64,000 bases of DNA from Siphonodentalium dalli (GCA_032622095.1 CP136061.1:193076369-193140368), one strand, 5' to 3'. Positions 1 to 12,410 are shown, numbered from the stretch's first letter. Program-made: numbers and translations. The notes: a model not told the origin generated them from the letters alone.

Positions 1-1159
1 CAGCCATGTTTTTTGGCCGAACGACCCCAAACTCACTCGTTCCCATCTACATGTCATTATTAACATCCATGACAAATTTCATGATGATCAGACGAACAGT
101 ACGACCTGTAGCCCGCGCCAATGGATTGAAACTTGAAATCAAAGATGGCTACCAGCGGCCATGTTTTTTGGCCGAATGACCCCAAAATGACTCGTTCCCA
201 TCAACATGTCATTGTTAACATCCATGACAAATTTCATGATCTTCTGATCAAAGCTACGACCTGTAGCCCGCGCCAAAGGATTTAGTCATGCAAAGATTAA
301 AATCGAAGATGGCTGCTGGCGGCCATGTTTTTTTGCCGAACGACCCCAAAATGACTCGTTCCCATCTACATGTCAATATTAACATCCATGACAAATTTCA
401 TGATGATCAGACGAACAGTACGACCTGTAGCCCGCGCCAATGGATTGAATTTTGAAATATAAGATGGCCGCCAGCAGCCATGGTTTTTGGCCGAATGACC
501 CCACAATGATTCGTTCCCATCTACATGTCAATGTCAACATTCATGACAAATTTCATAAAGATTAGACCAAAGGTACAACCTGTAGCCCGCGCCAAAGGAT
601 TTAGTCATGCAAAGAGTAAAATCCAAGATGGCTGCTGGCGGCCATGTTGTTTGGCCGAACGACTCCAAAATCACTCGATCCCATCTACATATCAGTGTCA
701 ACATCCATGACAATTTTCATAAACTTCCGACCAACGCAACGACCTGTAGCCCGCGCCAAAGGATTTAGTCATGCAAAGAGTAAAATCCAAGATGGCTGCT
801 GGCAGCCATGTTTTTTGGCCGAACGACCCCAAAATCACTCGTTCCCATCTACATGTCATTATTAACATCAATGCCAATTTTTTTATGATGATCAGACGAA
901 CAGTTCGACCTCTAGCCCGCGCCAATGGATTGAATCTTGAAATCCAAGATGGCTGCCAGCGGCCATGTTTTTTGGCCGAATGACCCCAAAATGACTCGTT
1001 CCCATCTACATGTCAATGTCAACATTCATGACAAATTTCATAAAGATCAGACCAAAGGTACGACCTGTAGCCCGCGCCAAAGGAAATTGTTGACGGACAC
1101 ACGGACGACGGACGCCAAACCATGGCAATAGCTCAAACTTACAAAAGTAAGTTGAGCTA
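1..1159 (+). repeat. Tandem array of ~155-165 bp units (family A)
   Basis: About seven diverged copies of a unit run head to tail. Each reads roughly 'agatggctgc..ggccatgtttttt', then 'ccccaaaatgactcgttccc', then 'atgacaaatttcat', then 'gacctgtagcccgcgcc'. The 'ggccatgtt' anchor falls near 3, 159, 323, 477, 641, 804 and 961. The array ends in a unique tail with 'acggacgacggacgcc' and TAAGTTGAGCTA at 1148-1159. The same tail closes the array at 2428-3801, so this is the right-hand part of an element whose left end lies outside the window. Short open frames here exist in several frames at once and look like products of the repeat, not genes. Confidence 0.9.
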
Positions 1160-1660
1160 AAAACAAGACAGTTAATGACTGTGGGGCCCCTACCAGACTG
1201 CAAAGACTGGGACTCTGGAGACCACAACAGTCAGAACTTTTCATAATAACTTTAAAAGAAGTAGATCTAAACAGGATATGTGGCTAGAGAGGCTTCATGT
1301 ATGTAGATGGGTGAATATCCACCTTTAAATTACCAACTATACACTACTGATCACCCCCTCCTCCAGCTCAACAAGTCCCCTCCAGACTCCCAAGTCTTAG
1401 GTTGGAATTTCACAACCGACATCTCAAACTTTCTCAATTGTTTGAAATTTCCAATCTCACAAGCACCTTTTTATTAAACTATTTATACATGTTTGAAGCC
1501 CAATTATCCATGGACCCAAAACACCATACATGTATGTCAAACTAATCAGTCAGGTAGGTCCAAGGTAGATGATTTAATGAATTTGGTATTTCAATGATTT
1601 TATTAGACACAAAAGTGTTAACTCCCCATAGCCCTGTCATTTCTTAACATGTTGACCTCA
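1160..1660. other. No gene seen
   Basis: AT-rich sequence without a long open frame or convincing splice-bounded exon. It separates the end of the family A array from the next tandem repeat. Confidence 0.5.
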
Positions 1661-1662
1661 TG

Positions 1663-2252
1663 TTAACAAATCTGAATCTCAGTCACTAAAGGATCCTCCA
1701 AGTATATGAAAGCTAAATAGTCCAACCTCTCTTGAGAAGACATTTTAAGAATTACTAGAGACATATAGTTATGTCCCTGGTCCCACCCTATTAACCTGGT
1801 GACCCCATCTGAATAAATTTGAATCCCAGACAACAAAAAACCCTTCATACTAAATATCAGTAAAATAGACATGATGGGTCCTTTTGAAGGAAGCATATTA
1901 AGAGGGAAACTATCCTTCGCTTGGCTCCTATATGTAAGCTAAATAGTCCAACCTCTCTTGAGAAGACATTTTAAGAATTATTATAGAGACATACAGTTAT
2001 GTCCCTGGTCCCACCCTATTTAATCTGGTGACCCCATCTGAATAAATTTGACATACAGTTATGTCCCTGGTCCCCACCCTATTTAACCTGGTGAGTGCAT
2101 GTGGTGACCCCATCTGAATATATTTGAATCCCAGACACCAAAGAACCCTTCATACTAAGTATCAGTAAAATAGACCTGATGGTCCTTGTGAAGGAAGCAT
2201 ATTAAGTGTGAAACTGTCCTTCGCTTGGCCCCTATTTGACCAGGTGACCCCA
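1663..2252 (+). repeat. Two-copy tandem repeat
   Basis: A block beginning 'agctaaatagtccaacctct' near 1709 is repeated from about 1931. Both copies continue through 'tatgtccctggtcccaccct', 'ggtgaccccatctgaata' and 'cttcatacta' to 'cttcgcttgg'. The second copy has an internal re-duplication of the 'tatgtccctggtcc' part near 2050. The phrases match the repeat at 4870-5357, so both belong to one dispersed family. Confidence 0.75.
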
Positions 2253-2261
2253 TTAAAAACA

Positions 2262-4266
2262 AGAGGTGCGCACTCGAGTGCTAGCATACCCCCACCGTGG
2301 CAAATTCAACCCGCATTATCAATAAACTCAACAAAAAAGATTTTAACTTTAAAGAAAAATTCGGACTAATAATATCGATATGGTGTCACAAGAAGCTTGT
2401 ACAGAAATGAAAGTGTCAATGACACTGTAGCTCAACTTAGGTAGGGGACTAATTTAATGGTCGACAGTAAATGGAGGAATAGGAAAAGTGCTAATTGAAA
2501 TGTCTAAGTAAGACTAGATGTACATGTCAATATCAACATTCATAACAGGTTTCATAATGATCGGATCAGGGATGTGGTGATTATGGTGTACCAAAGGATT
2601 TATTGATGCAAAGAGTAAATTCTAAAATGGCCACCGGCAGCCAAGTTTTTTTCCGAATTACCCCAAAATGACTTGTTCCCATCTACAGCCTTTACAAATC
2701 TCATAATGATCTGATCAAAGGTATGACCTGTAGCCTGTGCCAATGGATTTAGTCATGCAAAGAGTAAAATCCAAGATGGCTGCTGGCGGCCATGTTTTTC
2801 GGCTGAACGACCCCAAAATGACTCGTTTCCCATCTACATGTCATTGTTAACATACATGACAAATTTCATGAAGTTCCGAACAAAGCTACGACCTGTAGCC
2901 CGCACCAAAGGATTTATTCAAGCAAAGAGTAAAATCCAATATGGCTGCTGGCGGACATGTTTTTTAGCCAAACGACCCCAAAATGACTCGATCCCATCTA
3001 CATGTTAATATTAACATCCATGATAAATATCATGATGATCAGACAAACAGTACGACCTGTAGCCCGTGCCAATGGATTGAATTTTGAAATCCAAGATGGC
3101 TTCCAGCGGCCATGTTTTTTTGGCCGTATGACCCCAAAATGACTCGTTCCCATATACATGTCAATATCAATATTCATGATAAATTTCATAAAGGTCAGAC
3201 CAAAGGTACGACCTGTAACCCGCGCCAAAGGATTTAGTCATGCAAAGAGTAAAATCCAAGATGGCTGCCAGCGGCCATGTTTTTTGGCCGAACAACCCCA
3301 AAATCACTCGTTCCCATCTACATATCATTGTTAACATCCATGACAAATTTCATGAAGTTCCGATCAAAACTACGACCTGTAGCCTGCGCCAAATGATTTA
3401 GTCATGCAAAGAGTAAAATCAATGATGGCTGCTGACGGCCATGTTTTTTGGCCGAACGACCCCAAGATGACTCGTTCCCATCTGCATGTCAATATTAACA
3501 TCCATGACAAATTTCATGATGATCAAACGAACAGTATGACCTGTAGCCCGCGCCAATGGATTGAATTTTGAAATCCAAGATGGCCACCAGCGGCCATGTT
3601 TTTTTGGCCGAATGACCCCAAAATGACTCGTTCCCATCTACATGTCAATGTCAACATTCATGCAAAATTTCATAAAGATCAGACCAAAGGTACGACCTGT
3701 AGCCCGCGCCAAAGGACATTGTTGACGGACACACACGGACACACGGACGACGGACGCCAAGCCATGGCAATAGCTCAAACTTACAAAAGTAAGTTGAGCT
3801 AAAAATTATTCAAATCGGTTCATATTTGTTAAAGTTATTAAGTCAGACAGAATTGTCTAAGTCAAAATAAGTCGTAAATGAAGTGTAATATTACGAAAAA
3901 CAGTCTGAGCCAATCCCTAGCCGCATCATGCAGAGAGGGTATTGTGAGAAGCATGTATACCAAAAATTATTGAAATCGGTTCATATTTGTTAAAGTTATT
4001 AAGTCGGACAGAAGTTTCTAAGTCAAAATAAGTCGAAAAAGAGTCGTAAGTTGAAAAAAAAAATCGAACCGAACCGCAATTAGCACCATGCGGAGAGACC
4101 GTCCTAAGGAGATTGCAAACAAAAAATTATTGAAATTGGTTCATAGTTGTTCGAGTTATGAGGTCGGACGGACGGACGGACGGGGGACACACGGAGGGAG
4201 AAAGCGTGACGGACGGACGCAGTCAATCCAGTATACCCCCCATTTTCTTCGACAGTGGGGGTATAA
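2262..4266 (+). repeat. Dispersed repeat element with a nested insertion
   Basis: It starts with 'aacaagaggtgcgcactcga' and ends with 'cgacagtgggggtataa', just after a GACGGACGGACGG tract at about 4165-4215. The body contains two copies of 'aaattattgaaatcggttca' type sequence (near 3805, 3965 and 4125). The start resembles that of the elements at 19897 and 47854. Its body is interrupted by the family A element at 2428-3801, so the two are nested. Confidence 0.6.
2428..3801 (+). mobile_element. Complete family A element: tandem array with short inverted ends
   Basis: The left end reads TAGCTCAACTTA (2428-2439) and the right end TAAGTTGAGCTA (3790-3801), a perfect 12-bp inverted pair. Between them lies an array of about eight ~160-bp units of the same family as 1-1159, with the left-most units most degraded. 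The array closes with 'acacggacgacggacgcc' and 'catggcaatagctcaa'. No transposase is encoded. The class is unknown to me. Confidence 0.7.
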
Positions 4267-4869
4267 AAATCTGAATTGCAGTCAAACAAGAACATTCCAT
4301 GCTAAATAAGCCAACTAGTTCTTGGCTCTTGCAAGCATATTTTAAGAATTACTATGTGGTGAAATAGTTACGTCTGTGGCTCTGCCCTTATTCAACTTTG
4401 TGATCACATTTTCACAAATCTGTCACCCAAGGTAATTTCATACCAAATATAAGCAAATAGGCCATTTGATTATTGCATAGAAGACATATCATGAATTACT
4501 ATGGAGAAAAAGAGTAATGTACTGGCCTTGCACCTACTTGACCTGGTGACCCTGATAAATGTGTTAAATGTCCTGTTGAAATATGTGAACAATACATGAG
4601 ATAAACTGTTGTTGTAATAGGGAAATAATGACCTCTAGCAGATCTCCAGATTTCACTTGACATATGTAGGCATACCCTGCATACAGTTAGAGCCAAAGTA
4701 AATGGTTCTTAATAATGATTCTCTGTTCAGAATTTGAGTAAATATTATTTTTGGGACCAGGGTGGCAAAAGCAGTGAACTTGAATAAAGGGCCAGGGGCA
4801 CAATCTATATATATATATATAATTGACCATGGAGTTTAATAAAACAAAAAAAATAAAATATTTTTTGGA

Positions 4870-5357
4870 GTTATGTCCCTGCCCACATTTTACCCAGTGA
4901 CCTCATTTGAACAAATCTGAACCCCAGTCACCCAAGGATCCTTCATACCAAATATGAACCCATTTGGCCTGATGGTATTTGAGATTTTTAAAAGAATCAC
5001 TATGGAGGCAGAGTTATGGCCCTGGCTTCGCAACTGTTTGACCCAGTGACCTAATTTGAACAAATCTGAATGTGAGTCCCCTAGGGAACATCCACACCAA
5101 ATATGAACCCATTCGGCCTTATAGTTTCTGGAAAAGAAGTCGTTCAAAGAATTACTATGTAGGAATAGAGTTATTGCCCTGGTTTCACAATTATTTGACC
5201 CAGTGACCTCATTTGAACAAATCTGAATGATAGTCACCTAGGGAACCCATTTGGTCTTACGGTTCCAGAGGAGAAGATGTTCAAAGAATTGTTGACGGAC
5301 GGACGGATGGACAGACGGACGGATGAGGAGTGATGACTATAGCACCACCTGAGCTAA
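4870..5357 (+). repeat. Three-unit tandem repeat with GACGG tail
   Basis: Units of roughly 140-170 bp begin 'cccagtgacctcatttgaac' (about 4893, 5043 and 5200) and run through 'accaaatatgaacccatt' and 'gaattactatg'. The array ends 'ttgttgacggacggacgg', followed by 'cacctgagcta' at about 5346-5356. The ending TGAGCTA matches the end of family A, which suggests that unrelated arrays share one terminal module. Confidence 0.75.
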
Positions 5358-5407
5358 AAAAGCGATGAAAATTAAGTGGGTCTTTAATCTGGCATTTGTA
5401 AATTATC

Positions 5408-5700
5408 TTGCGTCCGTCTTCAACACACTTCAATGGGTGTAACAGTTTTCAACAGATTAAACTTGAAAACTTTGAGCAATTGCCATGGGTTGGCACACAT
5501 CGTCTGTGTATGAACCATCAACAATTTCCTTTGGCACACCTTACAGGCCACATCCCTTATCTGATTGTCAAAAAAATTCATATGGGTCTTTGTGGTGACC
5601 TCTGGATAGGAGCAGTCAATTTTCTCTGAAATTTGTGGAAACACATGGCCTCCATCAGTCATCTTTGATTTCACATTTTAATTTATCGGCACACCCTGCA
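5408..5700 (-). repeat. Degenerate inverted fragment of a family A end
   Basis: Read on the minus strand, this stretch has the family A tail order: a unit with 'aatccaagatgg'-like sequence, then 'ggaaattgttgatgg', then 'gccaacccatggcaattgct'. It is diverged and lacks intact ends. Confidence 0.5.
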
Positions 5701-5809
5701 GCCCGCATTTATTGGAGAATTGTTTTGAAAATTCCTTATCGCTCCATTGACTGTAATGTATGACCTTATCCCCTCGCTAAATTGAGCAACAACGTAATCC
5801 AGAAGCAAA

Positions 5810-5960
5810 GGGCCAATTTTAGGGGTAAGTAAAAATTCTCTGATAAAAGTTTTTTTCTCAGCGGATTGTGATTTTGGATGGTGTGTGGAGTTCACACCCT
5901 TGATCATTTCATAGAATCCAAGATGGCGTCCAACATGGCGACGGGTTACAAAATATTAAC
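5810..5960 (+). repeat. Dispersed repeat, inverted copy at 46005-46165
   Basis: Shared blocks are 'aaaaattctctg', 'gtgattttggatggtgtgtg' and 'agatggcgtccaacatggc'. The copy near 46005-46165 lies on the other strand with the same order of blocks. Confidence 0.55.
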
Positions 5961-6423
5961 TAAGTCAGTTTAGTCCGTTTTGTTAGAGACAATATCTTAT
6001 AAAATGTAAACAAATGTATACATTATTGGGATGCTATTACATTTTACAGGAAAAATTGCTACTCCAATAGCAAGATGGCTGCCAAAATGGTGACATAGGC
6101 AATACTCACATTCGCTTAAAGCCACATGGCGGTTTGCACTCAAAAATACGCAAAATAATATTCGCTTTTGAAATTTCCCCAGTATCAAAATAGGTCTATA
6201 TATCCCAAAAAGGTGCATTCAAGTCATGAAAATTACAACAAAATCGTGGTGTTTGGATCCCAAAGAACCAGTGTGCCATTTTGGATGATGCAACCACCGA
6301 CAACAGTCAAGGATCTCCAGATGTATTCGTAAATAAGCTTCCCCAGCGTCTCTATAATTTTCGGTATGCTATAAAGGGGTTTCAATTCGATCTTCTGTGT
6401 CCCTGCGAGAACAATGGTCTCTG

Positions 6424-6702
6424 TTAAAGGACTCAACGGACAAATTACTGGTGTAAGATGGATAACTCTAAAATCAAGTGGTATTATTAACAATAATAAC
6501 CACTTGATTTTAGAGTTATCCATCTTACACCCGCAATTTGTCCGTTTGAGACGTGGAAGTGGCCCACATCTCCGAAAATTAACACATTTTAAAAATAGCT
6601 TTGAAGGGTGGGTTCCTCGACTCTAATAAAATATTTTTTACCCCCGAAGCCAAAGAAATTGTAATTTAGGGGTGCATTAATAATCGGATTGAGTACCTTT
6701 AA
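6424..6702. mobile_element. Fold-back MITE, TTAA-flanked (family F1)
   Basis: The ends read TTAA+AGGACTCAAC (left) and GAGTACCT+TTAA (right). The centre, about 6438-6545, is a near-perfect hairpin whose ~50-bp arms both contain 'ttttagagttatccatctta'. The right part, 'ttacccccgaagccaaagaa', is shared with the copies at 9282-10197 and 10765-11240. The TTAA flanks fit a Kolobok- or piggyBac-type mobiliser; no transposase is present. A remnant of the same end occurs at about 8285-8377. Confidence 0.75.
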
Positions 6703-9281
6703 CAAGAATTTAATCATAGAACCGTCATCCTGAAGTTATCAGAGACGTGGCGATGGTTCGAGGGGAGTTTCAGAAAGGAAATTAATATTACTAATATAAT
6801 AATAAGTAATTATGTTGAGATGCATTTGTAATTAAATTTCAATCCAACATCATTATGGTAGTAAATTGCATGATTTTCAGTATATGCTGAATATAGTTCT
6901 TTCTTATAGAATACAGGAATGGGTCGCCAAGTATTAGATCATGTCATGAATTTATACTCTGGCTACCATAGAGATCATATTCAACCTGTTCAAAATATGG
7001 GATCTTTTCGAGATTCTGACGGAGAACTTTATAGCATTGAACCAACAACGCAGTGACTATATTTCTTTGTTAATTCTTGTTCCTTAATAATATATTTCAC
7101 AATAGGGGTGGTCACAACTCAAGATTTCATGATTTGTCTGACTTTTGTGATTCGACATCGAAATAAACATTAAATTGATTACCTGTGAGAAATTTCATGA
7201 TTGTAAAGGATGCCAATCAATCTCGACTGAACAAAGTGACATATTTCATGTAACATCGAGCTGGCATCTTCGTGACCTGCGTACACTGTGGAATACAGAA
7301 TTTACTGAGGAACGATATTAACTAAGAAGTATATAAACTTCCGTCTGAACATGAAAAAGTTCACATTATTTTAACTGGTGTAGAGTTATCTCTACGGGCG
7401 TAGCCAGAGTAGAGATTCATGATATGATCTAGCTAAGTGTCCATATATAGTTTTTCACAATTTACGTAGATCAGTTCATTGCATGTTTATATGTTGAAAT
7501 CAACGAAACAAGATAGACAGGCGGGGAGAGTGTGTACACACGCACATAGCATTGGAACTGTGTTAATCATCTACTTAGATGAGCGGTTTTTACTAGATCT
7601 CTTTTAACACACGAAATATTAGATAACATATGAAAGTAGAATATGTGAGCTTAATGTTCCGCACTTCTGTCAAATTTGAAAGTGGTGTTGTTACTATGGG
7701 AACGGTGTGTAAACAATGTAGACACATTTTGAGGAAAAACAATTTAAAACAAACCTAATCCTATTCTACTACTAAAAACCAATGGTTAAGATTCTGTTTT
7801 GGTGTTATTTTTCTATGTCTATTTTCTAACTATGCCAATATCAAATGGGGTAACAGGTGTGTTATGGCCATGTTGGGACAAACATTCTACATAATTATAT
7901 GGTTTACGATTAATCTTTGTTTGTGTATATTTCATTTTGTTACTAATTTGGTAATAGTTGGTGCACCTATCACAGAAAGTCAGCATTTTTCGATGCCAAT
8001 TTTTCATCATGGACGCCATTTTGAATAGAAAATGTTGCTCTAAGCGGATTTATCTGAGATTTGGATATGTTATAGAGGATATGATTATTATTCCTCTCCA
8101 AAATGGAATAAAAACCAACTCATTCCAAATTTTTTCTAGGTCAAAACTTTTATGGACAAGACTATTTTGCATTTTCAGCATTTACCCCTGACCTGGAGGT
8201 CTGTCCATGATTTTTGAAATCTGTTATTTTTCACCACCTGGACTGGAATATCTGGCGGCCTAGAAAATAATCGACGAGTGGTAGTTAATAGATTCTGATA
8301 ACTAAAGTGTCTTTTGAAGAAATGTTGCTGTTGTTGGAATCTGATGATAGGGGAACCATCGAATCGGATAATGTACCTTTAAGTTTAAATATCAGAATAT
8401 TTTTTATTTATTTATTAGCCTGAATTTTCCAACTATTTATTGTTTTCAAGCATGCTATCACCCATGCACGTGTCTTCGCTCTGTAACTGGTGGGTAGTTA
8501 AAAAGAACTATGGAATTTAACGAACTGGAGTTCATCGACCAAACATATATATAGTGCCATGTTCAACTATTACTGACTATACAAATTTACGATTTGAGAA
8601 TATTTGAGAAAAATAAATGTTTTCCATGGATCAATATAAATGACTAAAATCCATGTTGACATTGTGTAGCTAACTGGAAACCCGTTCTATCATTACATCC
8701 TTGCCAACAGAGACTATTATTCTCGCATTGACAAATAAGATCCAACAAAACACCTTATCGCATACCAAAAATTATATATAGAGACGCTGGGGAACCTTGG
8801 AAAACAAAATACGTCACTAACATTGCAGTATCGAGAATGCACTTATTTCCGAAAACACATGGACACTGCTGGAACCACTCGGAAGATCGGCCGATTAGAA
8901 AAATTTACCCAGAACAACAAAACGATATCAAATTTAAGCAAAAATATAACAAACAAAACGTGTTTTTTTTTAGCGATATATCGATGAATTAGCTCGGGAA
9001 TAGTTTACATATGTATGTTTTGGGACCCCTCTTCCCAAATTACGAAGACATAAATTTTAGGGTTCGAATGAGCCATGTCCTTTTAATTCTTTAAAATCTG
9101 TTCATCTCACTCTAAAATATGGCCAGGAACCAATATTGAGTTTTCGGTAAAATTTCATACCACGTGTAAGATAAATTTTCTTTGGGATTGGAAGTCGTAG
9201 AGACTAAAGAAACAACACATAGTACTGAGCAAATGATCATACTATATGGATAATAAGAAAACAAAGCCCAATTGCAACCAT
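6703..9281. other. No gene seen
   Basis: AT-rich, apart from a family F1 terminal remnant near 8285-8377 ('ttgttggaatctgatgatag' to 'gtaccttta'). The open frames at 7819-8191 overlap on both strands and show no codon bias, motif or splice context that would support a gene. Confidence 0.5.
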
Positions 9282-10197
9282 TTAAAGGTACTCAATCCGA
9301 TAAAACTCCTCTCAATTACTATTTCAATGGCTTCGGGGGTCAAAAATATTTGATTCGAGTCGAGGAAGTCACCCATCAAAGCTCAGATTTGTTAGATATC
9401 GATTTTAGAAATCTATTATTTTTCATTATCGGGAATACTTTCTGGCCCAGAACTCAAGTCAAAATTGCGTTATTATTACCACTTGATTTTAGAGTTATCC
9501 ATCCTTGTCTGTTTGAATAGATTTTGGTGTACACATCCCGAGCAGATTACGGCAGTTGAAGGCAATTATTAGTACTCATCTCGAGTAAATAACAAATTTC
9601 AAAAATCAATATCTAATAACTCTGAGCTTTGTTTGATGGGTTTTTGAGTATATATATGCTTTATTCTCTGATCCAATGTGACATGAGAAAACGAAAATTA
9701 TATACAAAATATAAATAGAACGAAGAAATTTTGAATGTACAAAATATACAACGACCTCTCGGGTGTCATAATCAGCATTATAAACATCGCTTTCATCATC
9801 ACCAGTTTCTTCCTAAAAATAATAGTCATCATCATCATCATCATCATAATCATCATCGTCATCATCATCATCATCATCATCACCACACCACGTGTAATCG
9901 TTGTCGTCGCGATCATATTCACCATAGCGTCGACGTTGATCATCGTCATTGTTTTCATAATCACCATGATCATAATATTCATAATATGGTCACCACGTGC
10001 CGGCTTCAAAGTGGTTGTTAAAAAAAATGGCAACAGTAGCGACTAAACAACAACAACAACAACAACAATGGATTAATCGAATCAAATATTTTTTACCCCC
10101 AAAGCCAAAGAAATAGTAATATAGGACCCTCTGATCGGATTGTTGTTGTTGGAATCTGTTGAGATGGGGACCCTCTGTTCAGATTGAGTACCTTTAA
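9282..10197. mobile_element. Family F1 element with internal microsatellites
   Basis: Left end TTTAAAGGTACTCAATCCGA, right end 'gattgagtaccttta'; both ends sit on TTAA. Subterminal inverted sequences 'aaatatttgattcgagtcga' and 'gccaaagaaatag' match family F1. It is longer than its relatives because its centre has gained an ATC-rich microsatellite (about 9818-9890) and a CAA run (about 10049-10071). The His-rich and Met/Ile-rich open frames across 9698-10046 on both strands come from that microsatellite. Confidence 0.75.
9818..9890. repeat. ATC/GAT microsatellite
   Basis: Imperfect runs of CATCAT repeats interrupted by AAT and CGT triplets, inside the F1 element. Confidence 0.9.
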
Positions 10198-10410
10198 AAA
10201 CAACAGGAACGGATATAGGACACTCGAGTGAAAAAAAATCCTATTTTTCATATCCCGGTTGCCATTTTGGCAGCCATCTTTCTAATGGAGTGTCATTTTT
10301 TCATAAAAACAGTAGTATAATGTAATAGCATCAAAATAGAATCTAAATTTGTATATATTTGATGAAATGTTTTCCAACAAAACTGATTAAACTGACTTAC
10401 AGCACTGCTC

Positions 10411-10640
10411 AAATTAAGCGACCTGTTTTAACGAGGTGTATATGCGTTAATACCGCGGTGCAATACCGCCGATTTGCGGTTGCACTACCACGACGTTCAC
10501 GGTACCACCGCACTACCAGCGGTAACGAATGTTGGTAGCGCGGTAATGCACCGCACAAACGCGGTGACATTACAGCTACGCGGTAGCATTTTTGTAACGA
10601 GGTTAATGACGGGATTCGATGGCTGACCGTCAATCTTCCA
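10411..10640. repeat. GCGGTA-rich dispersed element (copy 1)
   Basis: Bounded on the left by 'aagcgacctgttttaacgag', then a G+C-rich core packed with GCGGTA/TACCGC words in both orientations. The inverted copy at 45715-45952 ends with the reverse complement of the same boundary. The many short inverted words could fold into a compact structure. Confidence 0.65.
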
Positions 10641-10764
10641 AAATAGGACGGCCGTTCTCACGATCTCCGTCCATGTTTGTGTACCGTGAAGTGTATTATT
10701 AAAATATTGAAATAGATGAAAGCCAAGTATCGGGAAATATGCCCATTATAACGGGCTTCCAGAT

Positions 10765-11240
10765 TAAAGGTACTCAACCCGTAAAGAGGGTCCCCATCTC
10801 AACAGATTCCAACAACAACAATCCGATCAGAGGGTCCTATATTACTATTTCTTTGGCTTTGGGGGTAAAAAATATTTGATTCGAGTCGAGGAACCCATCA
10901 AACAAAGCTCAGAGTTATTAGATATTGATTTTTGAAAATTCTTATGTTCTCGAGATGAGTACTTATAACTGCCGTCAATTTGGTAACATGCTCGAGATTT
11001 TACGCCAAAATTCTATTCAAACAGACAAGGATGGATAACTCTATAATCAAGTGGTAATAATTGACTACGTACTGGGCCAGAAAGAATTCCCGATAATGAA
11101 AAATAATAGATTTATAAAATCGATATCTAACAAATCTGAGCTTTGATGGGTGACTTCCTCGACTCGAATCAAATATTTTTGACCCCCGAAGCCATTGAAA
11201 TAGTAATTGAGAGGAGTTTTATCGGGTTGAGTACCTTTAA
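10765..11240. mobile_element. Family F1 element, 476 bp
   Basis: Left TTAA+AGGTACTCAACCC, right GGGTTGAGTACCT+TTAA, so a TTAA target duplication flanks inverted ends that begin AGGTACTCAA. Internal inverted stretches include 'aaatatttgattcgagtcga' on the left and its complement on the right. Non-autonomous. Confidence 0.8.
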
Positions 11241-11499
11241 GAATGAGACTGAATATGTTTTTTTTTACGGAGTTATGGCCCTTTTTTACTTATAATTCAA
11301 ACATATGCTACGATAACTCTAAAAAATATTATCTGATCAGAACCAAATTCGGTATCTGAGTTTCTCAGCCCAAAATACAAATCGAGCTCGGATATTTTTT
11401 TAAGAGTTATGGCTCTTTTTTCCAAAAAATTTATTAAAAAAACAAACAATTTCAACTCCTTGCCCAATTTAACAACAAAAAAATCTATTATATATTTTG

Positions 11500-12085
11500 G
11501 AAGATCTGTCTGTGTGTGTAAGGGTGTGTCTGTGTGTGTGTTCGCGATGAACTCGAGAACGGCCGACCTGATTTCGATGAAACTTCTTATGTGGGGGTAT
11601 TTTCGGCCGGGAGGGAGGGGGGGGGGGGTGGCATGGTCCTAATAATTTGTCCGTGCGACGTGACCTTGAAATCGGGTCATTTCAAGGTCAAACGCCCGAA
11701 TATCACGGGATTTCGATGAAACTTGCTATATGGGGGGTACCTTCGGCCGGGGAGTGGCATAGGCCTATTAATTTGCCCGTGCGACGTAACCTTGACCTTG
11801 AAATCGGGTCATTTCAAGGTCAAACGCCCGAATATCACGGGATTTCGATGAAACTTGGTATGTGGAGGTACTTTCGTATGGGGAGTCTCATAAGCATATT
11901 CATTTGCCCGTGCGACGTGACCTTGAAATCGGGTCAATTCAATGTCAAATCGCCAATTTTGATGGGATTTCGACGAAATTTTATACATATGGTTACTTTT
12001 GTCCACTGAGTGTTTTGGACGGGTCAAATCGTGACCCCGACCTGACCTTGACCTTCAAAATGATCAATTCGAGGTCAAATTTATA
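11500..12085 (+). repeat. ~129-bp tandem repeat after a TG-rich tract
   Basis: Three units carry 'gtgcgacgtgaccttgaaat' (about 11653, 11782 and 11912) and 'gatttcgatgaaacttg'. They follow a TGTGTG tract and 'cgcgatgaactcgagaacgg'. A related block lies in reverse orientation at about 35795-36420, inside the PIF/Harbinger-like element. The open frames across it are repeat-derived. Confidence 0.8.
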
Positions 12086-12410
12086 GAAAACATTTTTCAA
12101 CTATAATCTGGCTCTTGTTGATTGCTAGAACATGCCAGAAAGGATAGACCTATATCACCCCGTGCACGTGGTTGAGGTTAGGGGGTGTATAACTTCAAAT
12201 ACCAGTCATGTCGTTTCACGAATATAGGCATTGCATTTTCCACTGTTAAAATTTCTATAATCTAATCCCGTTCCCGGGTGCCATGTTGTAGCATCCCTCA
12301 CCATAAAACATAAACTAATATAGTAATTTACATGTAAATGATGTATATAATTATACGCAAAATCCGAAATAGGCCGCATAAATAATATATAATAAATGCC
12401 GAAATTTTAG

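Noticed and set aside
9698-10046. His-rich and Met/Ile-rich open frames on both strands
   Set aside because: They are translations of an ATC/GAT microsatellite inside a transposable element; all frames are open because of the triplet repeat.
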